From: UBA4722 sp041690995
Lineage (GTDB): Bacteria > Pseudomonadota > Gammaproteobacteria > DSM-16500
Assembly (NCBI GenBank): GCA_041690995.1
Contig: JBEPVM010000011.1
Location: forward strand, 1-34,762
Length of the DNA: 34,762 nucleotides
Reading direction: 5' to 3'
A program made the translations under genes and the position numbers. The notes under the pieces were generated by a model that saw nothing but the letters and a program-made list of their open reading frames with translations, did no database searches and had not been told where the DNA came from. Numbering within the stretch: the stretch's first letter is position 1; each line of letters starts with the position of its first letter. Positions 8,423 to 16,409 of the stretch are shown piece after piece.

Positions 8423-11400
8423 TTACTTTGCCTTCACTTGCACCCAGTCAGGGTTCTCCCAAGGGCCTGTCACTGCATAATGGTAAGTCACCACGGAGGA
8501 TACTGCACTGCTCGCCACTTTTTCCACTAGCCAGCTAACAGCGCCTATAAGAGGCCCACCTGCTAATGTCGCAACGATGGGAATACTGCCTGTCACATAA
8601 GGGGTCACGCTTAACATCAGATCATAATCTTTGATTGCAAGCCCTACTCTTCCTTTTATTTCAATACGCGCAATAGACCCATCAAAATACGTATCTTGCG
8701 TCACTGCATTGCCCTGTTTTAAAATAAATTTGCCTTTCATTGCATCAAAAGAATAACCTTTTTCAAATAAATCTGTAAAATCTAAACTTAAACGTCGCGG
8801 CAATGTTTGTAAATTTAAAATATTTAGCATACGGCCAAAACCTATTTTCGCATTGGTAGAGTTCCCTAAATTAATGACTCTTCCTTTTCCAACGCTCAGA
8901 AAAATATGACCTGACATGCTGGATAATATGGGATTATAAGGCGCATCTAACCATGACAAATTAAATTCCGCATTACCTTTCTCTGCGATAAGATTCGTTA
9001 AACCCAATCCCCACGCTTCTAAAAGCTTGCTTACATTTTGTGTTTTAAGCGTACCCTGAAAATCGGTTTGGTATTTATCGTTGAATAATGACCAACTGCC
9101 TTCGGCATTTAAATTAAAAAAATTCGAATTAATACTAAGCTTTTGAATTTTGATGCCTGATGAATTAGGAATAATATTTAATATCACACGCCCTAATGAT
9201 TTATCACGATAATGCACATCATCTCCTATAAATGAAAATGCAGGAATCGTTTTCACATCTAACGATAGCGAGTTGCTGGAAGGCGTTAAATATAAACGTT
9301 TAAATTCCGCACGAATCATTTCCTTAGAGAGATCTTCAGGCAACCAAATCTGGCCTATCATGTCTGCACTGTTGATCTCTATTTTCCAATTATTTTCAAA
9401 AGGTGTCATTTGCAAATGCGCACTCGCTAACTTTTGTCCTAATAAAGCTATTTTCCTTGCTTGTATATCAATCATTCCCAATTGCCAGCCTTTCGCTAAT
9501 TTTTGGCAGGTTAAATCCGCCTTTGCTAATTTTCCATAAGTGAAATTCGCCTGCAAAGGCTGATCTTGTTTCAGATTTGCTTTAAATTCAAAATCGCGTG
9601 GCTCGCTTTCTTTTTTTGCATAGTTTTCATAAGCAACAGGCAAATTCACTGCCATGCCCATCAAATCCGAGTGAATGGATAGTTGCGTTGGCTGTGCGTA
9701 TTGTGCCGAAATCACACGAAGCTCTGCCGTATAGTGCGCTGTACCTTTCAGATAAGGCGCTAATGGAACCTTCAACCACGTTTGTAAATCGGGTACTGCA
9801 ACTTTACCTTGTAAAACTGCTTTCACCACAGAGAGTGCATTAGGTTTATTTTCAGTGCTTATATTAAAATTGACGGGTTCATTAAACAAACGACCTGTTG
9901 TATTCGTCATTTGAATGGATTTTTCAGTAAAATGCAAAGCACCCACTAAATGATCCAATCCTAACGTCCATTCAGGCAATTGTAAGCTTACGGCGGACAC
10001 TTGCAAGTCACCCTGTACTTGAGTTTTTTCTGGAACTCTCACGGGAACAATACACGCTAATTTTAATTCCATTGGCCCTGTCAATTCCATCCCTTCTAAA
10101 TTTTTGCCAATCGTTTTTCGTAAGGGGCTATTCTGAATAAAACGTAACCCCTGGGCTATATCTGCATTGATCAGCGCATTCATACGTAAAATTTGTGGAT
10201 GTGCAGGGCCAATATAAGGAATACTGCCGTATGCTTTAGTGAGAGGAACATCAAAAATTTGTGCGGATATTGCATCAGCCCTCATTGAAGCGCCTGAAAA
10301 AACTAATCTTCCATACAGATGATGAATGGCAGGCCACTCAGGTGCATATTCAAATTCTAAATCTTTTACATCCGCATCTACGAGAAATTTACCATTCCCT
10401 TCTTCAAAAGGAAAATCACTTAATTTTCCTTGGACGATGAATTTGGCAGAATCTATTTTTCCACCTTGAAAGCGATTATGCAGCCATTTAGCAAATGGCG
10501 GTTCAAATAATTTTACGGGCAAATAATTTTCTATTTTACCTACATCCGAAAAAGAAAAATGGCCTGTTAAATTTAAGGTAGGTGATGTAGCTTCGGGTAA
10601 AAGCATTGTCATATCTGTGGAAACATCAATATTTTCATTTTTCATTTTCAATTGCTTGGCTTCTATCCACCAGGCGCCATCCGTTTTTTTCTGCCATTTT
10701 AGATCACCTGAAATACTCTCTAAAAAAATTGATTTCTCGAAAAGCGAAAGGTATTCAATTTTTGCTTTTTGACTATTCAATCTTAACTTTCCTTGTCTTT
10801 CGTCTAAAGAAACAATACCGCTCATATTATTAATACCTGGCAATTTCTGCCAGGCGTTAAATGTCAACCCAGAAAATTCTGCTGAATAAGCATTCTGTTC
10901 TGGTTTGGTTATATCTTCTGCTTGAATATGCAATGCGCGCACCTCACCTTTAGGGTTGAGTGCGATGAGTTCTTTTTTCATGGACTCTGTTAATAAACCA
11001 CTTGCCAGCGCCAATGCACTACTATCAGCCAGATCAAGATAACCTGCTTGTAGATGATAGCCACTTGCTTTGGGTAGCAGAGTCATTGAAAAATGGGTGG
11101 TTGGCCATAAATGTTCGGGGAAATCGAGTGAAATATTTTCCCCAGAAAATATTTGTCGATCGCCTTCCCGTTGCCAATTAACATTTCCACTCGCTCGCGA
11201 AATAACAGCGGTTTTCTGACTCACTGATGATTTCAATTGCATTTCATAACATTGAAATTGAGTTTGGACTTTTTGTAATTGGCCATTGTTCCATGTTATC
11301 CAAACTTTTCCACTGCCCACCCCCTGATTGACTTGTAAACCATGCCATGTAGAGTGGTTTAGCCATTGCGGTAATGATAAGGCTTCGAAATAAAGGTAAA

Positions 11401-12106
11401 GCGTAACAAGAGATGTAGTATGTAAAATATCAAGCGTATCACCCGTCCACTGCAAGTGCATCGTCACCTGCGTAGGTGTCTTTTGATTCAATATCGCCTG
11501 CCCATTTAATTCATGTGTCGTTCCTATATTCTTTAACTCTAAAGTCTTTAATGTAAAAAATCGTTTTTGTTTTTTTTCTGCGACAAACTGAATATCTATA
11601 TTACGTAACTGAAGATAAGGTCTTGAGAGTATCCATGTCGTCACTGTATTGGCAGTCACGGCAGTGCCTGTAAAATTATCCTGAACGGAGAAATCACCTA
11701 AGCCTTGGAGATGGAGCTGACCTGATTTTTTTTGATAAAGAGTGATTGATACGCCATCCAATATAATATTTTCTGGCAATATTTTTCTTTGAACCAAACT
11801 TTCTATCATACTCATGTTAATTTTCAGTTTATGAATTGCAAAAGCAGGTTTTGATGTTTTTTTATCTAAAATAGCAATTTTCTGAAGAGTCAGTATAGGT
11901 TCGAGATGATACCAAGAAATATGCACTTGGGTAATCGTTACGGGTGTGTTAAGAAGATCACTTGCCCATTTTTCAAAATCAGCACGATGCGAATTTAAGA
12001 ACGGTGTTAATAAGCGGCCCACAGTCACTGCGGTTGCCGCTAAAATAATGGTTCCCGCAATGCTATAACCCAGCCATCGCAGTGCTTTCCTTATAAAAGT
12101 ACCCAC
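8423..12106 (-). CDS. yhdP: YhdP family AsmA-like phospholipid transport protein
   Basis: YhdP is an inner-membrane-anchored AsmA-like protein that spans the periplasm and, in E. coli, moves phospholipids to the outer membrane together with TamB and YdbH. The 1227-residue length fits the family. One N-terminal membrane anchor is seen at about residues 12-33 (GYSIAGTIILAATAVTVG). A long beta-rich repeat region follows, and the family's conserved C-terminal block contains the YDLMLSVTPYVTGSIP motif near residue 1165, a hydrophobic stretch and VTGPWENPDW at the end. It is the last gene of the mreBCD-rng-yhdP run, five bases after rng, the order known from Pseudomonas and others. tldD, often next, is absent here. 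No terminator is obvious after the stop. Confidence 0.93.
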   Translation of the reverse strand: MGTFIRKALRWLGYSIAGTIILAATAVTVGRLLTPFLNSHRADFEKWASDLLNTPVTITQVHISWYHLEPILTLQKIAILDKKTSKPAFAIHKLKINMSMIESLVQRKILPENIILDGVSITLYQKKSGQLHLQGLGDFSVQDNFTGTAVTANTVTTWILSRPYLQLRNIDIQFVAEKKQKRFFTLKTLELKNIGTTHELNGQAILNQKTPTQVTMHLQWTGDTLDILHTTSLVTLYLYFEALSLPQWLNHSTWHGLQVNQGVGSGKVWITWNNGQLQKVQTQFQCYEMQLKSSVSQKTAVISRASGNVNWQREGDRQIFSGENISLDFPEHLWPTTHFSMTLLPKASGYHLQAGYLDLADSSALALASGLLTESMKKELIALNPKGEVRALHIQAEDITKPEQNAYSAEFSGLTFNAWQKLPGINNMSGIVSLDERQGKLRLNSQKAKIEYLSLFEKSIFLESISGDLKWQKKTDGAWWIEAKQLKMKNENIDVSTDMTMLLPEATSPTLNLTGHFSFSDVGKIENYLPVKLFEPPFAKWLHNRFQGGKIDSAKFIVQGKLSDFPFEEGNGKFLVDADVKDLEFEYAPEWPAIHHLYGRLVFSGASMRADAISAQIFDVPLTKAYGSIPYIGPAHPQILRMNALINADIAQGLRFIQNSPLRKTIGKNLEGMELTGPMELKLACIVPVRVPEKTQVQGDLQVSAVSLQLPEWTLGLDHLVGALHFTEKSIQMTNTTGRLFNEPVNFNISTENKPNALSVVKAVLQGKVAVPDLQTWLKVPLAPYLKGTAHYTAELRVISAQYAQPTQLSIHSDLMGMAVNLPVAYENYAKKESEPRDFEFKANLKQDQPLQANFTYGKLAKADLTCQKLAKGWQLGMIDIQARKIALLGQKLASAHLQMTPFENNWKIEINSADMIGQIWLPEDLSKEMIRAEFKRLYLTPSSNSLSLDVKTIPAFSFIGDDVHYRDKSLGRVILNIIPNSSGIKIQKLSINSNFFNLNAEGSWSLFNDKYQTDFQGTLKTQNVSKLLEAWGLGLTNLIAEKGNAEFNLSWLDAPYNPILSSMSGHIFLSVGKGRVINLGNSTNAKIGFGRMLNILNLQTLPRRLSLDFTDLFEKGYSFDAMKGKFILKQGNAVTQDTYFDGSIARIEIKGRVGLAIKDYDLMLSVTPYVTGSIPIVATLAGGPLIGAVSWLVEKVASSAVSSVVTYHYAVTGPWENPDWVQVKAK

Positions 12107-12111
12107 TTTCC

Positions 12112-13371
12112 TTATTCCTTTTCTTGCTGTATACGAAAAAGCTCGTTACTGATCGTTTCTGGGGATTTTATCGTACCCCGATGCAGGCAGAGAGGACAGG
12201 ATACGCATAATATACGCTCCAAACTTTCACGCGTACGCTTACGTGTCATTTGCACTAAGCCCAAACTGGTTAACTCACTCACCTCTGTTTTAACGCTGTC
12301 TTTAGCAAAAGCAACTCGCAAGAGTCCTAACAATTCTATTTTATGTTCTGGATTAATCATATCAATAAAATCGATAATAATAATTCCACCCAGGTTCCGC
12401 AAGCGCACTTGCTGTGCAATTACGTCTACTGCTTCTTTATTGGTTTTAAAAATAGTTTCGTCTGGGTTGCCGCGACCTAAATAAGAACCCGAATTCACAT
12501 CAATAGCCACTATCGCTTCTGTTTGGTCAAAAATCAAGTAACCGCCTGACTTCAAATATATTTTTCGACGCAGGGCCTCTTGTAATTGCGTTTCCACTCT
12601 ATGAATATCAAAAATAGGTTGTTGATTTGCATGATATTCAATACGTTCAACTAATTTTGGCGCAGAGTGCTTAGCAAATCCACGCATCTCATCTGCTGCA
12701 TGCGCTTGATCTACTCTCACTCTATCAATAGTGTCAGGCACGATATCTCGCAATAAACGTAAAATAATAGGCTGTTCGGTATAAACACACTCACCCACTT
12801 TTGCTTTCAGGCTACGCGCTAAAACAGTGCGCCACGCTGTTTCTAAAAATGCTTTATCTATTGCTATGGCATCACTATTTGCTGTTACGGCTGCCGTTCG
12901 AAAGATATAACCATTGTTATTCGCTGGCGAGAGTATTTTTAATAACTGTTCACGTGTCGCTTCATCCGTGATACGTTGTGAAACCGCTATTTTTTCAATG
13001 CCTGGCGTGAGCACAAGATAACGTGCGGGTAATGTAAACTGCGTTGTCACACGCACGCCTTTTGACCCCAAAGAATCTTTATAGACTTGTACAAGAATTT
13101 CTTGGCCCTGGTGTAATAACTCACGTATATCTGTGCCAAGTATCGTTGTATGAAGATCACTGATATGCAAAAATGCGGCGCGATCAAAACCAATATCCAC
13201 AAAAGCTGCTTGCAATCCCCCCACCACTCGGTGCACCCTGCCCTTGTAAATATTTCCTAATAGACTGGCATGCGAACTACGTTCAATATAGATTTCTTGC
13301 AGAATACCATTCTCTACCAATGCTACTCGTACTTCCCGGGAAGTTACATTCACTAAAATTTCTTCAGCCAT
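12112..13371 (-). CDS. rng: Ribonuclease G
   Basis: It is a single-strand-specific endoribonuclease of the RNase E/G family that matures the 5' end of 16S rRNA and decays some mRNAs. The 419-residue protein has an N-terminal RNase H-like part split by an S1 domain (GNIYKGRVHRVVGGLQAAFVDIG near residue 40). It then has the 5'-sensor and the DNase I-like catalytic domain, with the two Mg-binding aspartates in AIDVNS and IIIDFIDM. The zinc-link is CVSCPLC near the C-terminus. It ends about 70 residues earlier than E. coli RNase G, just after the zinc-link, so the C-terminal small domain is reduced. The start overlaps the mreD stop by one base (TGATG). The maf gene that often lies between mreD and rng is missing. 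Confidence 0.94.
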   Translation of the reverse strand: MAEEILVNVTSREVRVALVENGILQEIYIERSSHASLLGNIYKGRVHRVVGGLQAAFVDIGFDRAAFLHISDLHTTILGTDIRELLHQGQEILVQVYKDSLGSKGVRVTTQFTLPARYLVLTPGIEKIAVSQRITDEATREQLLKILSPANNNGYIFRTAAVTANSDAIAIDKAFLETAWRTVLARSLKAKVGECVYTEQPIILRLLRDIVPDTIDRVRVDQAHAADEMRGFAKHSAPKLVERIEYHANQQPIFDIHRVETQLQEALRRKIYLKSGGYLIFDQTEAIVAIDVNSGSYLGRGNPDETIFKTNKEAVDVIAQQVRLRNLGGIIIIDFIDMINPEHKIELLGLLRVAFAKDSVKTEVSELTSLGLVQMTRKRTRESLERILCVSCPLCLHRGTIKSPETISNELFRIQQEKE

Positions 13372-13847
13372 CAGATTGCATACACCCGTTCACGCAAAAT
13401 ACTGCACACCCATGGCCACAATAATAAACTCGTAAAAGAACACATCCAGTACAGCCAACTTGTGGGCAACGCACCTAAGAACCCTTGAATGCAAAATAAA
13501 ATAAATTGATATAACAAGACAAATAAACAGATAGTAAAACTCTGCTGCCATAAGGGGTACATGCGTAATTGGTTAACCATTCTTGCGATAAGATAAATCA
13601 CAATCGTTAATGCTAACGCGTGTTCACCCAGCAATGTTCCTTGTAATACATCTAAAAAAATACCTAGCAACCAGGCTATGCCTATATTCACTCGGTCCGG
13701 TGCCGCAATCGTCCAATAAGCCAGTATCATTAAAACCCACGCGGGGCATAACCAAACTGCCCACTGAGGCATAGGCAATAAAGTTAAAGCAAACGCTACG
13801 AGTAAGGTCGCTGGAATCATCACTCCATATCGGTTCGGTTCTGTCAT
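13371..13847 (-). CDS. mreD: Rod shape-determining membrane protein MreD
   Basis: It is an inner-membrane partner of MreC in the elongasome that directs side-wall peptidoglycan synthesis. The 158-residue protein is nearly all hydrophobic, with five or six membrane segments, matching the MreD length and profile. The N-terminal MTEPNRYGVMIPATLLVAF and the middle segment LLGIFLDVLQGTLLGEHAL fit the family's conserved DxxxGxxLG motif. It overlaps the end of mreC by four bases (ATGA) and the start of rng by one base, so all three are coupled. Identification rests on both sequence and position. Confidence 0.94.
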   Translation of the reverse strand: MTEPNRYGVMIPATLLVAFALTLLPMPQWAVWLCPAWVLMILAYWTIAAPDRVNIGIAWLLGIFLDVLQGTLLGEHALALTIVIYLIARMVNQLRMYPLWQQSFTICLFVLLYQFILFCIQGFLGALPTSWLYWMCSFTSLLLWPWVCSILRERVYAI

Positions 13848-14686
13848 ACTTTCACTCGATTCTCTCTATTTTCTGGCCAAATCAATAATACGCCTCGGCT
13901 TCTTTCTAAATGCGCAGCAGGCTCAACTGAAATCGTCAAAAATTGTAATCCTGGATCTTTTACCACTCTTATAACTTGTCCAACAGGATAACCTGCAGGA
14001 TAATTTTGTCCTAACCCTGATGTCATTAATACATCACCCACTTCTACATCAGCCGTTTGTGGCACATTCAATAATTTTAATTTACCAGAGTACGCATCAC
14101 CGACTGCAATAGCTCGCATACCATTACGCGCTATCTGGATAGATAACCCACTATGCGCATCATTAATCAATAAAACCCGACTCGTGAGTGGATCAACCTG
14201 AATCACTTGCCCCATCACCCCATTGGCATCTAATACAGGTTGCCCCACAAAGACATTATCGCGACTGCCTTTATTTAATAACACTTGATTTAGAAAAGGA
14301 TTAGAAGAAACAGACAATAATTGTGCGATTAATACTTTTCCTTGAGTTCGCAGAGAGGATCGAGTTAACGCTTTCAGCTCGTTATTTTCTAATTCGATAG
14401 CTAATAAACGCTGTACCTGCGCACGCAAAAGTAATTGTTCTGCTTTTAAATCCAAATTTTCTTTGACTAATGAATCGTGGGTACTCACCGTATCCTGTAA
14501 TGTATCCACTAATTTAATGGGATAACTCACAATATATTGCAGTGACACAAGCGGTACAGAGAGCATGGCACGTAACTGAGCGATGGCCGCCATACGCTTA
14601 TCTAAAAACATTAAAATGATTGCTAATGAAAGCAAAGCAAAAACACGCACCCCAGACTGGGCACTTTGAGTAAAAATCGGTTTAAT
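13844..14686 (-). CDS. mreC: Rod shape-determining protein MreC, ATT start
   Basis: MreC is a bitopic inner-membrane protein whose periplasmic part dimerises and links MreB and MreD to the PBP2-RodA synthase. I place the start at an ATT codon (14684-14686), giving 280 residues. From there the protein reads I/M-KPIFTQSAQSG before the membrane segment, matching the MKPIF start of E. coli MreC. A strong AGGAGAGG lies six bases upstream. The frame is closed by TAG just before that site, so no ATG, GTG or TTG can serve. The next candidate, GTG at 14650, has no ribosome binding site and would cut the conserved cytoplasmic tail. A membrane helix (about residues 13-28), a coiled coil (about 60-95) and the MreC beta domain (GVMGQV, LMTSGLGQNYPAGYPVG) follow. 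Confidence 0.93.
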   Translation of the reverse strand: MKPIFTQSAQSGVRVFALLSLAIILMFLDKRMAAIAQLRAMLSVPLVSLQYIVSYPIKLVDTLQDTVSTHDSLVKENLDLKAEQLLLRAQVQRLLAIELENNELKALTRSSLRTQGKVLIAQLLSVSSNPFLNQVLLNKGSRDNVFVGQPVLDANGVMGQVIQVDPLTSRVLLINDAHSGLSIQIARNGMRAIAVGDAYSGKLKLLNVPQTADVEVGDVLMTSGLGQNYPAGYPVGQVIRVVKDPGLQFLTISVEPAAHLERSRGVLLIWPENRENRVKV

Positions 14687-14700
14687 TCCCCACCTCTCCT
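14684..14700 (-). promoter_or_regulatory. Strong Shine-Dalgarno before the ATT start of mreC
   Basis: On the minus strand, AGGAGAGG (14700-14693) is followed by TGGGGA and then ATT. The spacing of six bases is ideal. A TAG stop in the mreC frame (14701-14699) overlaps this site. This arrangement decides the start: the only codon in range of the ribosome binding site in the MreC frame is ATT. Confidence 0.7.
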
Positions 14701-14757
14701 ATTCTGAGAATAGTCATTCAACTAGCCCATTAATGCGTCATCACTGTGTCCACAAAA

Positions 14758-15026
14758 ACTTGTCCTTCCCACGAAAGTTCGTCATTCCCGCGATGGCTTG
14801 TCCTTCCCGCCAAAGCTTGTCCTTCCCGCGAAGGCTTGTCATTCCCGCGAAGGCGGGAACCTATTCTGACATGTAGCTAAACTGACCTTAGTAAAATAAT
14901 TTCCACTTACTAAAACAGGTTTAGTTGTATGTCAGAATAGGTTCCCGCCTTCGCGGGAATGACAAGCCTTCGCGGGAATGACAAGCCGTTGCGGGACGGA
15001 CAAGCTTTCACAAGAGTGGCAAGCTT
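14758..15026. repeat. REP-like inverted-repeat complex between mreB and mreC
   Basis: The 374 bases between mreB and mreC hold two facing arrays. On the left (14758-14851) a 19-base unit built on CTTGTCNTTCCCGCGAA occurs about five times; on the right (14950-15026) about four inverted, decaying copies occur. The inner arms 14833-14871 and 14930-14968 are perfect 39-base complements, each containing the palindrome TTCCCGCGAAGGCGGGAA. The 58-base centre has a further short inverted repeat (TTAGTAA/TTACTAA). The core from 14837 recurs at 34648 in the right-end element. Transcribed as part of the operon, it would fold into a very stable hairpin. Confidence 0.85.
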
Positions 15027-15060
15027 TCTCACCAATAATACAGTTAACCAAAAGTTCTCT

Positions 15061-16134
15061 TTATTCTTTGGATAAGAAATACATATTGGATGAACCAATC
15101 ATCGCTAATGCCTCACCCCCACCACGAGCCACACAAGTCAAAGGATCCTCCGCGATAATCGCTGGCAAGCCCGTTTCTTCCATAAATAAGCGATCTATAT
15201 TGCGCAATAATGCACCCCCACCCGTCAACATCATGCCGCGTTCCGCAATATCAGACGCCAACTCTGGCGGCGCTTGCTCTAATGCAGCACGCACAGCACC
15301 TAAAATACCTGATAACGGCTCTTGCAACGCTTCTAAAATTTCATTACTCGTCAATGTAAAGCTACGAGGTACGCCCTCCGCAAGGTTACGCCCACTCACT
15401 TCCATATCAAGCACGTGATTCGCTGGATAAGCCGAGCCTATCTCATGTTTTATTTTCTCAGCTGTAGACTCACCAATTAAAGTGCCATAATTACGACGTA
15501 CATAGTTAATGATTGCTTCATCAAATCGATCACCACCAATACGAACTGAGGCAGAATACACAATGCCATTTAAAGAAATAATAGCCACTTCAGTCGTTCC
15601 GCCACCAATATCCACCACCATTGACCCACGCGCTTCATGCACAGGCATACCTGCACCCATTGCCGCGGCCATTGGCTCTTCTAATAAAAACACTTCCCTT
15701 GCGCCTGCGCCAATCGCTGACTCACTAATTGCCCGACGTTCCACCTGGGTAGAACCACAAGGCACACAGACTACTACCCGTGGACTATGACGTAGAAAAC
15801 GCTTCTTTTGCGCTTTTTGAAGAAAATGCTCTAACATGACTTTTGCTAGACGGAAATCAGCAATAACGCCATCTTTCATGGGTCGAATAGCATCAATATT
15901 ACCGGGGGTACGTCCTAACATTAGCTTAGCTTCACTACCCACTGCTATCACATGTTTTTGCCCATTAGAACCAGGCTGTGTAGAAACAGCGACCACAGAC
16001 GGCTGGTTAAGCACAATCCGCTTTTCATCCTCACTATAAATCAAAGTATTCGCTGTCCCCAAATCCACCGAGTAATTGGGTGATCTACTACTATTAGAAA
16101 TATACCCACGTAATCTTCTTAACATCGCCTGCAT
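15061..16134 (-). CDS. mreB: Rod shape-determining protein MreB (actin-like)
   Basis: MreB is an actin-like ATPase that forms membrane-bound filaments guiding cell-wall elongation. It matches E. coli MreB closely over its length. Phosphate-1 motif DLGTANTLIY lies near residue 24, phosphate-2 DIGGGTTEVAVIS-like DIGGGTTEVAIIS near 165, and adenosine motif MLTGGGALLRN near 305. Conserved blocks GRTPGNI, CVPCGSTQVERRAI and EEPMAAAMGAG are intact. Possible starts are ATG at 16152, 16134 and 16125. AGAGAGAGG precedes 16134 closely, and 16125 aligns with the E. coli start (MLRRLRG versus MLKKFRG). I chose 16134, but 16125 is as likely. It is the first gene of the shape operon; 375 bases of repeats separate it from mreC, which may lower expression of the downstream genes relative to MreB. 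Confidence 0.96.
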   Translation of the reverse strand: MQAMLRRLRGYISNSSRSPNYSVDLGTANTLIYSEDEKRIVLNQPSVVAVSTQPGSNGQKHVIAVGSEAKLMLGRTPGNIDAIRPMKDGVIADFRLAKVMLEHFLQKAQKKRFLRHSPRVVVCVPCGSTQVERRAISESAIGAGAREVFLLEEPMAAAMGAGMPVHEARGSMVVDIGGGTTEVAIISLNGIVYSASVRIGGDRFDEAIINYVRRNYGTLIGESTAEKIKHEIGSAYPANHVLDMEVSGRNLAEGVPRSFTLTSNEILEALQEPLSGILGAVRAALEQAPPELASDIAERGMMLTGGGALLRNIDRLFMEETGLPAIIAEDPLTCVARGGGEALAMIGSSNMYFLSKE

Positions 16135-16160
16135 TAACCTCTCTCTGTACATATAAATAC

Positions 16161-16229
16161 GGATAACAAATTCTAATAGATAAAGGGGAGTGAAGCTAGT
16201 TGATTTGTAAGATGATACTATTTTTAAAG
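16161..16229. repeat. 69-bp direct repeat, copy A (upstream of mreB)
   Basis: It is about 85 percent identical to 17555-17623 in the same orientation; both begin GGATAAC and share AATTCTAATAGATAAAG, GTAAGATGAT and CTATTTTTA. Copy A lies directly upstream of mreB and copy B upstream of the 343-aa coiled-coil gene, both on the minus strand. They therefore flank that gene exactly. They may be duplicated promoter DNA or the ends of an inserted segment. Confidence 0.75.
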
Positions 16230-16330
16230 ATAATTTATACGGTAGGGTTTTATGTAGGCTTTCAGGTTATATCAGGATAAATTTATTGTTCACTTATCCA
16301 CTACTTCTCTCTCTTCTTATAGATTTTCAA

Positions 16331-16359
16331 TAAAAAGACGACTCCTCAATCGAAGTCGC
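16331..16359 (-). terminator. Candidate terminator of the coiled-coil gene
   Basis: On the minus strand the stem GCGACT/AGTCGT (one G-U pair) with a loop of about ten bases is followed by CTTTTTATT. It lies 50-80 bases after the stop of the 343-aa coiled-coil gene, pointing toward mreB. The stem is short, so confidence is moderate. Confidence 0.45.
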
Positions 16360-16409
16360 TCTCAAAACATGCAATCCTTTTATATTATTGAGTTAAGCAC
16401 TTCCAACCG

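Noticed and set aside
13844..14650. GTG at 14650 as the mreC start
   Set aside because: It has no ribosome binding site and removes the conserved KPIF tail that precedes the membrane helix.
14693..14704. Shared leader TAGGAGAGGTGG before mreC and the 21485-22774 gene
   Set aside because: The match is almost entirely ribosome binding site, so 12 shared bases are likely coincidental.
14758..14860. Regular 19-base repeats resembling a small CRISPR array
   Set aside because: The units are head-to-tail without spacers, decay in sequence, and appear inverted on the other side. No cas genes are present.
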